Shown here one piece after another: positions 16,634 to 25,126 of a stretch of 64,000 nt of DNA. The notes under the pieces are model-generated. The model searched no databases, had not been told where the DNA came from, and saw only the letters and a list, made by a program, of their open reading frames with translations. Origin of the DNA: Bacillota bacterium (GTDB lineage Bacteria; Bacillota; Clostridia; Lachnospirales; Lachnospiraceae); NCBI GenBank assembly GCA_023416695.1, contig JAEZGY010000103.1, positions 1-64,000 of the forward strand, given 5' to 3'. Made by a program: the position numbers and the translations under genes. Each line of letters starts with the position of its first letter. Position 1 is the first letter of the stretch.

Positions 16634-18523
16634 ATGAGAAAAATGAAAGTGATTCCAGTACTTTTAGCTGCTGCTTTAGTAATGTCATCCTGTAGCGGTA
16701 ATAACTCAGAAAAAGAGAAGAATCAGGTTACAAATGGTGCTAATGCAACAAGTACGGTAGAGCCAATATCAAAAGCTGATATTACAACGACGGATATGTT
16801 TACCTCTAGAGATACAGATGGAAGCTTCGAGGAGAGTAGTGCGGTTACTATTAATTTGCAGGACAACCAGTCATCTGCAGATTCTAAGGCTGTTACTATA
16901 AAAGACAATGTAATCACTATAACGGACGAAGGTGTGTACATCCTATCTGGAAGCTTGACAGATGGTAAAATAGAGGTTGCAGCAGAAAAGACTGATAAAG
17001 TGCAGTTAGTACTTAATGGAGTTACCATGACTAGTAAAACCTCTGCTCCTATCTACGTTTCTCAGGCGGACAAGGTATTTATTACCCTAAAGGAAGGCTC
17101 AGAGAATACACTTAGCAATGGTGGTAGCTTTACTGCCATTGATGACAGTAACATCGACAGCGTCATTTTTTCCAAGGACGATTTGACTTTAAATGGTACT
17201 GGTTCCTTAACCATTACTTCACCAGCAGGTCATGGCATCGTGTCTAAGGACGATTTGGTTATCGGTAGTGGAACCTATAAGATTGAGGCTGCTAGTCATG
17301 GAATGACTGGGAAAGACAGTATAAGAATTGCAGATGGTAATATCAATATTACTGCTGGAAAAGATGGAATCCATGCAGAAAATGAAGATGACGCCACAGT
17401 GGGTTTTGTTTACCTTGCCAATGGGATCTATAATCTTACTACAACCGGAGATGGTATCAGCGGAACCTATTACACTTTAGTGGAAAAAGGAACCTATACC
17501 ATTAAGACCTCAGGAGAATCTGCGAAAGGGATAAAAGCCACTAATGGACTTATTATCAATGATGGAACCTTTACTATAGATGCAACAGATGATGCCATTC
17601 ATTCCAATGGGAATGTAGAAGTAAATAATGGAACTTATACCATTTCCTCTGGAGATGACGGCATCCATGCAGATGCCACCTTGACGGTTCAGGATGGCAC
17701 CATTACAATTACAAAAAGCTATGAAGGCATCGAAGGAAATAATATTGTGATAGAAAATGGAACCGTTAATGTAACGGCTAGTGATGATGGACTTAATGCT
17801 GCTGGTGGCAAGGACCAAAGTGGATTTAAGGGAATGGGTGGACCGGACCAGTTTAACAGCACTAGTGACTCTAGTCTCACCATAAATGGTGGGACCTTGA
17901 CTGTGAATGCCCAGGGAGATGGACTAGATTCTAATGGTACACTTACCATAAATGGTGGAACTACTTACGTATCTGGCCCAACCAATGGAGGCAATGGTGC
18001 CCTAGATTACGGCAGAGAAGGTATCATAACTGGAGGTACTCTGATTGCAGCAGGCTCTAGCGGAATGGCGCAGAATTTTGGTACAAACTCAACCCAAGGT
18101 GCTATAATGGTAAATATAGATACCCAGACTAAGGGAAGCACCATCACCTTAAAGGATGCAAACGGGAAGGAACTGCTTTCCTGGCAACCAGAAAAGGAAT
18201 ATAGCTCCGTAGTAGTTAGTACACCAGACATTACAAAAGGCTCCACCTATACCCTAACAGCTGGTACCTCTGAAAATAAGATTACCATGGAGAATATCAT
18301 CTATGGGGAAGGTATGATGGGAGGACCAGGTGGTATGGGAGGACCAGGTGGCTTTAATGGTGGTTTTAAAGGCGATAGACCAGATGCAATGCCAAGCTTT
18401 ACACCAGGTGAAATACCAGAGGGAATGCCAAATGGAAAACCAGGTGTGAGACCAGATGGAAATTTCCCAGGGAAAGCCCCTGGAGTCAGTACTGACGCAA
18501 CAACTAAGGCTACAAGTCAATAA
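16634..18523 (+). CDS. Beta-helix carbohydrate-binding lipoprotein (DUF4353)
   Basis: This 629-residue lipoprotein has a signal peptide ending at SSC (Cys 20), a Ser/Thr-rich linker, and a repetitive right-handed beta-helix (about 60-500) built from short turns such as GNINITAGKDGIHA and NGTVNVTASDDGLNA. The family includes Cthe_2159 of Clostridium thermocellum, which binds acidic polysaccharides and cellulose. The last ~75 residues are low complexity, rich in Gly, Met and Pro. It sits between the VTC/DUF4956 pair and a two-component system, so the operon may link surface polymer sensing to a polyanion enzyme. Confidence 0.88.
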   Translation: MRKMKVIPVLLAAALVMSSCSGNNSEKEKNQVTNGANATSTVEPISKADITTTDMFTSRDTDGSFEESSAVTINLQDNQSSADSKAVTIKDNVITITDEGVYILSGSLTDGKIEVAAEKTDKVQLVLNGVTMTSKTSAPIYVSQADKVFITLKEGSENTLSNGGSFTAIDDSNIDSVIFSKDDLTLNGTGSLTITSPAGHGIVSKDDLVIGSGTYKIEAASHGMTGKDSIRIADGNINITAGKDGIHAENEDDATVGFVYLANGIYNLTTTGDGISGTYYTLVEKGTYTIKTSGESAKGIKATNGLIINDGTFTIDATDDAIHSNGNVEVNNGTYTISSGDDGIHADATLTVQDGTITITKSYEGIEGNNIVIENGTVNVTASDDGLNAAGGKDQSGFKGMGGPDQFNSTSDSSLTINGGTLTVNAQGDGLDSNGTLTINGGTTYVSGPTNGGNGALDYGREGIITGGTLIAAGSSGMAQNFGTNSTQGAIMVNIDTQTKGSTITLKDANGKELLSWQPEKEYSSVVVSTPDITKGSTYTLTAGTSENKITMENIIYGEGMMGGPGGMGGPGGFNGGFKGDRPDAMPSFTPGEIPEGMPNGKPGVRPDGNFPGKAPGVSTDATTKATSQ

Positions 18524-18534
18524 GGAGGATTACA

Positions 18535-19209
18535 ATGAGGTTACTACTTGCAGAGGATGAGCAATCTCTCTCTCGAGCAATCACTACGCTTTTAGTAAAG
18601 AACAATTATTCAGTGGATACGGTATATGATGGCCAGACAGCTTTAGAATACCTAGAAACGAACAATTACGATGGAGTGATCTTAGATATTATGATGCCAA
18701 AGATGGACGGTATCACGGTTCTTCAAACCATACGTAAACATGGAAATCGTGTTCCTGTTCTTATATTGACTGCAAAATCGGAGATTGATGACAAGGTAGA
18801 AGGTTTAGATAGTGGAGCCAATGACTACCTGACAAAACCATTTGCAATTAGGGAACTTCTTGCCCGTATCCGTGCTATGACAAGAAATACTGTGGAGCAG
18901 TCGGACTCCAAACTACATGTTGGAAATATTACCTTAGACTGTGCCAATTATACTTTAAGCTCTGCTGTTACGAGTTTTCAGCTTGCCAACAAAGAGTTTC
19001 AGATGATTGAGATCCTGATGAGAAATCCAAGGCAGGTCATTTCCGCAGAGCAGTTTCTAGAAAAAATATGGGGATTTGACAGTAATGTAGAAATAGGTGT
19101 GGTATGGACCTATATCTCTTATTTAAGAAAGAAACTCATTGCTCTTAGAGCGGATGTTCAAATAAAGGCTAAGAGAAACATAGGATATTCCTTGGAGGAT
19201 GCAGAATGA
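18535..19209 (+). CDS. OmpR-family response regulator
   Basis: The 224-residue regulator has a receiver domain (1-115) with phosphoacceptor D51 in GVILDIMMPKMDG, acidic pocket residues near E7-D8 and the conserved lysine in LTKPFAIRE, followed by an OmpR-type winged helix (about 130-220). It lies 11 bases after the lipoprotein gene and overlaps its histidine kinase by 4 bases. It likely binds the 11-base direct repeats at 15157-15178, which would make the operon self-regulated. Confidence 0.95.
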   Translation: MRLLLAEDEQSLSRAITTLLVKNNYSVDTVYDGQTALEYLETNNYDGVILDIMMPKMDGITVLQTIRKHGNRVPVLILTAKSEIDDKVEGLDSGANDYLTKPFAIRELLARIRAMTRNTVEQSDSKLHVGNITLDCANYTLSSAVTSFQLANKEFQMIEILMRNPRQVISAEQFLEKIWGFDSNVEIGVVWTYISYLRKKLIALRADVQIKAKRNIGYSLEDAE

Positions 19210-20447
19210 TAAAAAAACTTCAAATAAAATTTATTATTCTTTCCATGTCATCTCTACTATGTTTGCTTATCATCATAGTTGGTTCTAGTAATCTGCTTAG
19301 TTATCGCAAAGTGGTGGAGAATGCAGATACTATTCTTCTTACATTAGCTGAGAATGCAGGAAAGTTCCCAATGATGATGGATAAAGGTGAGCCACCCCCA
19401 GACATAAAAAAAGATTTTCCAAAAGGGTTTTCGGGAGAAACACCATACGAATCTCGTTACTTTACGGTAACAATGTCGGCAGAGGGAGAAATCATTAAGA
19501 TTAACACGGAACGGATTGCTACTGTAGATCAGGATGATGCAGCAGATATAGCTGAAGATGTATGGGAAAGAAAATCCACTACAGGGTTTGAAGATAATTT
19601 TCGGTATATTAAGACGCAAGAGGCAAACAATTACTTGCTTGTCTTCCTAGATTGTGAGAGAAATCTTTCTACCTTTTATACTGGCTTGTTATTTAACTGT
19701 CTTATCTCTTTTGTTGGATTTTTAGTGGTCTTTGTACTTGTATTGCTATGCTCAAAGAGAATTGTAAAGCCCGTGTCAGAAAGTTATGAAAAGCAGAAGC
19801 AATTTATCTCAGTGGCAGGCCACGAAATCCGCACACCACTGACTATCATAGATGCAGATACAGAGGTGTTAATGATGGATATTGGTGAAAATGAGTGGAT
19901 TAATGACATTCGGAATCAGACAACTCGCCTAGCAGCGTTAACCAATGATTTAATCAGCCTCTCTAGAATGGAGGAGCAAAAAGCACAGCTTCAAATGATT
20001 GATTTTCCATTGTCAGATCTAGTAGGAGAAACAGTGCAGTCTTTCCAGCTATTAGCACAAAATGCAGGTAGAACCATCATCACTAACATTCAACCTATGT
20101 TGTCTTATTGTGGAGATTCTAACGCCCTTAGGCAGTTAGTGTCAATTCTATTAGATAATGCAATCAAATATGCTGGTGAGGAAGGAATCATTCACTTATC
20201 CTTAGAGAAGAAGAATCATTCCATCATCCTCTCTGTGCGCAATACCTCAGAGCCTGTTACCGAGGAGCAATTATCCCATTTCTTTGAGCGATTCTATCGA
20301 ACGGAAAAATCAAGAAACTCTAACACCGGTGGATATGGACTAGGGCTTTCTATTGCAAAGGCAATTGTGACGGCTCATAAGGGAAAGATTACTGCCCAAG
20401 CGCCAGATGAAAAATCAGTTGTTATTACAGTGGTACTTCATACGTAA
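19206..20447 (+). CDS. Sensor histidine kinase
   Basis: The 413-residue membrane kinase has two transmembrane helices (about 7-30 and 152-178) bracketing a ~120-residue extracellular sensor. The HisKA box contains H206 in VAGHEIRTPLTII, and the HATPase domain shows DNAIKYA, an F box and GGYGLGLSIAKAIV. The ATG overlaps the regulator's stop region (TGATAAAA), indicating translational coupling. It closes the five-gene operon and probably senses the same extracellular material handled by the beta-helix lipoprotein. Confidence 0.95.
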   Translation: MIKKLQIKFIILSMSSLLCLLIIIVGSSNLLSYRKVVENADTILLTLAENAGKFPMMMDKGEPPPDIKKDFPKGFSGETPYESRYFTVTMSAEGEIIKINTERIATVDQDDAADIAEDVWERKSTTGFEDNFRYIKTQEANNYLLVFLDCERNLSTFYTGLLFNCLISFVGFLVVFVLVLLCSKRIVKPVSESYEKQKQFISVAGHEIRTPLTIIDADTEVLMMDIGENEWINDIRNQTTRLAALTNDLISLSRMEEQKAQLQMIDFPLSDLVGETVQSFQLLAQNAGRTIITNIQPMLSYCGDSNALRQLVSILLDNAIKYAGEEGIIHLSLEKKNHSIILSVRNTSEPVTEEQLSHFFERFYRTEKSRNSNTGGYGLGLSIAKAIVTAHKGKITAQAPDEKSVVITVVLHT

Positions 20448-20473
20448 TAAGAAAAATGGCACTCATAAACTTC

Positions 20474-20527
20474 AACACTCACATACTTTGTAATGCTACA
20501 GAGTATGTGAGTGTTTTATATTTACCC
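20474..20527 (+). terminator. Rho-independent terminator
   Basis: AACACTCACATACT (20474-20487) pairs perfectly with AGTATGTGAGTGTT (20512-20525), followed by TTATATTT. It ends the VTC operon. Confidence 0.85.
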
Positions 20528-20604
20528 ATCAACTATAAAAAATACATATGGTAGAATGTGGAGATATATAGTATAATACTCAAAAATAATAAGGTGGAGA
20601 TAGA

Positions 20605-20949
20605 ATGGTTAAAAAACTGGCCCATGTTCTAGATTATCTCGTGTTTGGTTTTGCTACATTGGCAATCGCAGGTGTATTTTATGAAGGGATGGAGTTGCAA
20701 TGGTTTAACATTGTAGGAGTACTGATTCTGTTAATGGATTATTCCTTTATGTTAGCGACTGTTGTGAATTGTATTCTAGAGAGAAAAACAAAATGGCTTT
20801 GGGTTCATAGTTTTTCTGTGGCTATTATTGTAGTGGCCTTTACGATGAAGTTTACGCACTGTGATTTTCCTTCCATTACCCTTGTGCTTTGGTATTTTTA
20901 CATTTGGTTTTTATATGGAGCGAGAATTACAATCTTTAGAAATCGATAA
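20605..20949 (+). CDS. Four-TM hypothetical membrane protein
   Basis: The 114-residue protein is almost entirely hydrophobic, with four predicted transmembrane helices and short basic loops. AGGTGGAG precedes ATG 20605, and a TATAAT box (20572-20577) is found upstream. It ends 45 bases before the next gene. I do not recognise a family. The sequence shows no catalytic motif. Confidence 0.6.
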   Translation: MVKKLAHVLDYLVFGFATLAIAGVFYEGMELQWFNIVGVLILLMDYSFMLATVVNCILERKTKWLWVHSFSVAIIVVAFTMKFTHCDFPSITLVLWYFYIWFLYGARITIFRNR

Positions 20950-20994
20950 AATGATTTGTTGGAAGTAAACAAATATAATTTAGGAGGAAAAAGT

Positions 20995-21408
20995 ATGAAA
21001 AGTATTAAGCCTGGACGTGGACCATCAAAAATGTCAGCAGTAGGAGGTATTGGAGCTGCTTTATTTGGTGTGTTTTGGTGTATATTGGCTGCTTCCATGG
21101 GAGGTTGGTTTATGGTTCCCTTTGGGTTGATCTTTATTGGAATAGCCTTATATGGAGTTTTTTATAATTTTCATAATGCAACAAGTGAGAATCGATATTC
21201 TGTTATAGATATTGTGGATGGTGAGGAAGAACCTGACCCATTAAATGTTATGTATGGGAGTAAGGATCCTATAAATAATCAGGAATTTATAAAGAATCCT
21301 GATATGGGGGAGTCAGGTGCAAGTGTAGCATTTTGCCCATACTGTGGTACTCATGTTCAGTCCAAATTCGAATTCTGTCCTAAATGTGGAAAGCAATTAC
21401 CAAATTAA
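20995..21408 (+). CDS. Two-TM protein with C-terminal zinc ribbon
   Basis: The 137-residue product has an N-terminal basic stretch, two hydrophobic segments (about 14-35 and 39-58), a soluble linker, and a C-terminal zinc ribbon: CPYCGTHVQSKFEFCPKCG. The start at ATG 20995 follows AGGAGG; the longer frame from 20956 runs through that site. Proteins of this layout are common in Lachnospiraceae and of unknown function. It may belong to the same transcript as the four-TM gene upstream. Confidence 0.7.
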   Translation: MKSIKPGRGPSKMSAVGGIGAALFGVFWCILAASMGGWFMVPFGLIFIGIALYGVFYNFHNATSENRYSVIDIVDGEEEPDPLNVMYGSKDPINNQEFIKNPDMGESGASVAFCPYCGTHVQSKFEFCPKCGKQLPN

Positions 21409-21427
21409 GTAGTGGTGTAAGTATCAT

Positions 21428-21442
21428 GCAACCGATAGTTGC
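21428..21442 (+). promoter_or_regulatory. GCAAC-N5-GTTGC dyad, copy 1
   Basis: GCAAC and GTTGC form a 5-bp inverted repeat with a 5-base spacer. The motif ends 73 bases before ATG 21516. A nearly identical element is found at the same distance from another XRE regulator (23615-23629), suggesting a shared operator. Confidence 0.5.
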
Positions 21443-21515
21443 GCTATAGTTGGTGGATGCTACAGTGTTATTTTTGATAAACTATAACCATTAGGAAGGA
21501 GTGTAAAAGTTAAGT

Positions 21516-21853
21516 ATGAAGACGATGATTGTAATAGTATTTTTTCTCTTATGGTTATAGGTTTATCAATATGGATATTTGTTCTTCTTATTCGTGCCCT
21601 ATTAAAATATCTCAAATCAAAAGAGGTAAGGAAAGAAAAAGCTTTAGTTAGACACTCTCTAGGAGAAGTACTAAAAGAACACCGTGTACAATGCAAGATG
21701 ACCCAAGAATTTGTAGCAGAGACCATTGGAGTTAGTAGGCAAGCCGTTTCAAAGTGGGAGAGCGGCAACTCAGATCCAAGTACATCTAATTTAATTGCAA
21801 TTGCCAAGTTATACGGCATATCTGTGGAGGAACTATTAAAAGAAGTGGAATAG
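21516..21853 (+). pseudogene. Membrane-tethered XRE regulator, probable frameshift
   Basis: The intact frame from ATG 21551 (100 residues) has one hydrophobic segment and a C-terminal XRE helix-turn-helix (MTQEFVAETIGVSRQAVSKWESG). However, no ribosome site precedes 21551. ATG 21516 opens a hydrophobic peptide (MKTMIVIVFFLLWL) that stops at a TAG at 21558, while the +2 frame continues with IGLSIWIFVLL as if the same transmembrane helix. One lost or gained base near 21550-21558 would join them. The gene is therefore either a shorter functional protein or a recent frameshift. Confidence 0.6.
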
Positions 21854-21866
21854 CTAGAACAAAATA

Positions 21867-21904
21867 CTATTACCCCTATTCGATATTTCGCATAGGGGTA
21901 TTTC
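21867..21904 (+). terminator. Rho-independent terminator
   Basis: TACCCCTAT (21871-21879) pairs with ATAGGGGTA (21892-21900), followed by TTTCC. It separates the XRE gene from azlC; the T tail is short. Confidence 0.65.
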
Positions 21905-21987
21905 CATGAATAAAAATAATGTATAATGGTTGCATAATCTTTACATACAATAACTCTAATGTAGAGGAAGAAAGAGGCAAGAAGAAT

Positions 21988-22683
21988 ATGAAAATGAAGG
22001 CTTTTAAGGCAGCCTTGCCTTATACCATACCTATTTGTGTGGGATTTTTGTTTCTTGGCATGAGCTACGGTTTTTTAATGAGAAGTAAAGGGTTCTCCTT
22101 TGTCTATCCCATGCTAATGAGCTTTTTTATCTTTGCTGGGTCCATGGAATTTATCACGGTTAATTTGTTATTGTCGGCATTCAATCCTATGTATGCCTTT
22201 TTTCTAGCCCTAATGGTGAATGCCCGACATTTATTTTATGGGATATCCATGTTAGGGAAGTATAAGAATGTTGGATGGAAGAAGTTTTATTTGATCTACG
22301 GTTTGTGTGATGAATCCTTTACTATCAATTGTACCGTAAGTCCTCCTCCTGACGTGGACCGAGGATGGTTTATGTTATTTGTTACCTTACTTAATCAAAC
22401 CTATTGGGTGGCTGGTGCAACCTTAGGGGCACTACTGGGCTATGTCATTCATTTTGATACCAAAGGTATTGAATTTGTCATGACAGCTCTCTTTGTCGTA
22501 ATGTTTTTAAATCAATGGGAGGAAACAAAGGACCACAGGTCAGCTCTTGTTGGACTCGGTTGTTCTCTACTTTGTCTGTTGGTATTTGGAAGTGAAGGAT
22601 TTATACTACCGGCTATGGCATCTATTATACTGTGTTTTACCTTAGCTAGAAAGAAAATGACTAAGAAGGAGGAAGCACTATGA
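21988..22683 (+). CDS. azlC: AzlC family branched-chain amino acid exporter subunit
   Basis: The 231-residue polytopic protein matches AzlC. It has about six hydrophobic segments, the GFLFLGMSYGFLMRSKGFSF entry, and the NARHLFYGISML motif. AzlC and AzlD form the exporter of branched-chain amino acids. I place the start at ATG 21988 with AGAGG upstream; the ATG at 21919 overlaps a TATAAT box (21922-21927). Its stop overlaps the azlD start by 4 bases. No Lrp-type azlB regulator is adjacent. Confidence 0.9.
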   Translation: MKMKAFKAALPYTIPICVGFLFLGMSYGFLMRSKGFSFVYPMLMSFFIFAGSMEFITVNLLLSAFNPMYAFFLALMVNARHLFYGISMLGKYKNVGWKKFYLIYGLCDESFTINCTVSPPPDVDRGWFMLFVTLLNQTYWVAGATLGALLGYVIHFDTKGIEFVMTALFVVMFLNQWEETKDHRSALVGLGCSLLCLLVFGSEGFILPAMASIILCFTLARKKMTKKEEAL

Positions 22684-23006
22684 CGACAACACAAAGTGTA
22701 ATTACGATACTTGTGGTGGTACTGGGAACCATGGTGACAAGATTCCTTCCATTTCTCATTTTCCCAGAGACAAAGACTCCACCACCTTATATAACATACC
22801 TAGGCAAGGTGTTACCGTATGCAGTCATTGGTCTACTTGTAGTCTATTGCCTTAAAGATGCAGTATTTAGTAAGTTTCATAGCTTACCAGAGGTTATTGC
22901 CATCTGTTTTATTGTTCTAATACATAATTGGAAAAAGAACACCCTATTTAGTATTGGTGGCGGCACGGTGTTATACATGATATTGGTACAAACCTGGTTT
23001 AAGTGA
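22680..23006 (+). CDS. azlD: AzlD family transporter subunit
   Basis: The 108-residue protein with four hydrophobic segments is the small partner of AzlC; the motif TRFLPFLIFPE near residue 21 and LGKVLPYAVIGLLVVYCL are typical. The ATGA overlap with azlC at 22680-22683 indicates coupled translation. The pair probably exports leucine, isoleucine and valine analogues. Confidence 0.9.
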   Translation: MTTTQSVITILVVVLGTMVTRFLPFLIFPETKTPPPYITYLGKVLPYAVIGLLVVYCLKDAVFSKFHSLPEVIAICFIVLIHNWKKNTLFSIGGGTVLYMILVQTWFK

Positions 23007-23087
23007 CAAGATGTTTACAGAATATGGTTTAATATGGAAAAACATTGTGATATACTAAGTTATATTGTATATGATGGAGGGAATATA

Positions 23088-23555
23088 ATGAAAAAGAAAA
23101 CCGTTATTCTGTTTGTTGTAATGATATTAGCAACGATGTGTTCATGTAGTGGAGGTAAGAACAGTAATACCAGTGATAAAGATTCGAACTTACCAGGGAC
23201 TATTCAATTTCTCGATGCCACAATGACGTATGGTGATTCGAAAATTCCAGTCAAATTTAAGTATGCTGATGTGGACTTTAACGTAAATGAAAAAAGTGAA
23301 ATTGTACTTATAAGAATAAAAGGTAAAGAAATTGTTACTTATAAAGGCATATCTGTAGGTGATTCTTCAAAAACTATTAGGGATAAGTTTAAATATAATA
23401 AAGATGAAGGTAGTTCTTACCTTGTATCATTTGTTAAGAATAAAGAAGTTGAATATGATAAATATGAAGATGACAAAGATTTGTTTTTAATAAAATATAT
23501 CATAGAAGATGATTATATTACACAAATTGAATTAAAAAAACGGCATGTTGATTGA
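23088..23555 (+). CDS. Small hypothetical lipoprotein
   Basis: The 155-residue product has a lipoprotein signal with Cys residues around position 18-20 (ATMCSCSGG), a Ser/Asn-rich linker and a charged beta-rich C-terminal domain. GGAGGG precedes ATG 23088. The remaining sequence (YKGISVGDSSKTIRDKF) resembles small extracytoplasmic domains in which a threshold-type motif VGDS is followed by a helix. I do not recognise a named family. Confidence 0.65.
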   Translation: MKKKTVILFVVMILATMCSCSGGKNSNTSDKDSNLPGTIQFLDATMTYGDSKIPVKFKYADVDFNVNEKSEIVLIRIKGKEIVTYKGISVGDSSKTIRDKFKYNKDEGSSYLVSFVKNKEVEYDKYEDDKDLFLIKYIIEDDYITQIELKKRHVD

Positions 23556-23614
23556 AAAACTATATAATTGATAGAAAGAATTCTGTTCCCCAAAATGATG
23601 AAGTTGTAGGAATT

Positions 23615-23629
23615 GCAACCACTGGTTGC
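23615..23629 (+). promoter_or_regulatory. GCAAC-N5-GTTGC dyad, copy 2
   Basis: GCAACC-ACT-GGTTGC is a perfect 6-bp inverted repeat with a 3-base spacer. It ends 75 bases before ATG 23705 of an XRE regulator with a membrane segment. Copy 1 at 21428 shares 12-13 positions. Confidence 0.55.
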
Positions 23630-23704
23630 GTAACTTCAAGGTTATCTTGGTAGAATGCAACTAACTGTTTCACTATACTATTGGAAAAAAGGAGGTAAGA
23701 ATAT

Positions 23705-24457
23705 ATGGAATTTAAAGATTGTTTAATTACAATTCGAAGAACAAAAGGGCTTAGTCAGGAAGCATTAGCTGATGAATTAGGGGTGTCACGTCAAGCGGTT
23801 AGTAAATGGGAAAATGGGGATGCAATGCCGGATCTGAACAAACTACTTCTACTTGCCGATGTTTTGGAAACAAGTATTGACGAGTTATGCGGTAGAGAGT
23901 ACATAAAGTGTATGGAAGAGAGTAATTCTAAAGAAGTGACAATAAAACCTAAGAAATCCCCAATGTATCGTTTTGCACTTGTAGGTGTACTGATTGTTAT
24001 AATCGGGTTGGGGAGCTTTTTAGTTGGTATGCAGATTGGGAGTGGCGATAAGGTTGTGAGTACTGTTAAGGCTGAGGATATAAGTAAGGTTAAGAGTACT
24101 GCTAAGCCTCAGAGTACAGTAGAAAAAGTAAAATTACCAGACACTGTAAAAGCTACTCTTACGGATTTAAAGTATGGAGGTAAATGTTCCTTTGTTCCAA
24201 GTATTATAAATAAGGATTGTCACTACGAGATATCGGTTACTAATAACGCAACTGGAAAATCATATTCTCGTGAGGCAGAATGTGTAGATGGAGTCTGTAC
24301 AGCATATCTATTTTTAGAAAAATTTAATGCTAATGGAGATTGTAACACATATACAATTGTTGCAGTGATAAGTATGGGAGACGATTCTCGAAGTGTTCTA
24401 TTAGCTAATGATGTGCAAGTAGATACGAATTCAATCTCCTGGAATCCTGTTGAGTAG
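23705..24457 (+). CDS. XRE regulator with membrane and extracytoplasmic domains
   Basis: The 250-residue protein begins with an XRE helix-turn-helix (LITIRRTKGLSQEALADELGVSRQAVSKWENGDAMP, residues 7-43). A linker leads to a transmembrane helix (about 88-112) and then a ~135-residue extracytoplasmic domain containing three Cys residues. The layout suggests a one-component, membrane-tethered sensor. The AAGGAGG ribosome site precedes ATG 23705. The extracellular domain family is unknown to me. A GCAAC-N5-GTTGC dyad upstream is a likely operator. Confidence 0.78.
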   Translation: MEFKDCLITIRRTKGLSQEALADELGVSRQAVSKWENGDAMPDLNKLLLLADVLETSIDELCGREYIKCMEESNSKEVTIKPKKSPMYRFALVGVLIVIIGLGSFLVGMQIGSGDKVVSTVKAEDISKVKSTAKPQSTVEKVKLPDTVKATLTDLKYGGKCSFVPSIINKDCHYEISVTNNATGKSYSREAECVDGVCTAYLFLEKFNANGDCNTYTIVAVISMGDDSRSVLLANDVQVDTNSISWNPVE

Positions 24458-24552
24458 TATTGAGCTAAACTTTTTCTTTGTAGGACACGAGATAAAGAAT
24501 ATATTAATTGTATTTATGTGGTAATTATACAATAAGTTGAAAGGGGTTTATA

Positions 24553-25104
24553 ATGGGGGATAATGGTTTTCCGGAGAGTGAAGATAAGAAAATGAAAGTA
24601 AGATATCCTAAAGTCATTCTAATCGGAGGTTTGGGATTGGTCGTGATACTACTCATGGCCTTTTTCTTATGTAATGTATTATTAAAGGAACCAAAACGTA
24701 ATACTCAGTTAATGAAGATTGTGGAGCAGACAGAGGGCTCTAGTATCAAGAGTATATTAGGGGAGAATTATAAAGAAACTAAATTGACAGATGGAATAGC
24801 AGAGCTATATGAAAATGTCGAGATTGACGGTTACCCTTATTATGAGGTGGAACTTAGTTATGATAAAGAGGGGGATTTTAATCGTCTGTTCTTAGGTGTA
24901 AGAAATTTAGACCAGAACGACTATGAGACCTTTGTAAAAGATTTCATGGAGAAGTTTGGAGGAGCCTATACGTTCAATACAAATGGAAAAACGTTGAGTT
25001 ACTACTCTTGGGATGTAAAAGATAATAGGAAGATTGATTTATCCTATGCTCAAGGAGATAGTGGTCCATATTGGGTTATTATGAATGTATATATTGAAAA
25101 GTAG
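24553..25104 (+). CDS. Single-pass membrane protein, unknown
   Basis: The 183-residue protein has a short acidic cytoplasmic N-terminus, one transmembrane helix (about 25-47) and an extracytoplasmic alpha/beta domain (about 55-183). AAGGGG precedes ATG 24553. It lies downstream of the membrane XRE regulator by 95 bases in the same direction. No known family is recognised. Confidence 0.6.
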   Translation: MGDNGFPESEDKKMKVRYPKVILIGGLGLVVILLMAFFLCNVLLKEPKRNTQLMKIVEQTEGSSIKSILGENYKETKLTDGIAELYENVEIDGYPYYEVELSYDKEGDFNRLFLGVRNLDQNDYETFVKDFMEKFGGAYTFNTNGKTLSYYSWDVKDNRKIDLSYAQGDSGPYWVIMNVYIEK

Positions 25105-25126
25105 AGAAAAGGTAGAACTAATTATT

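Noticed and set aside
16723..18520. Antisense genes within the beta-helix lipoprotein
   Set aside because: Several long minus-strand frames exist, but they are shadows of the repetitive coding sequence and have no ribosome sites.
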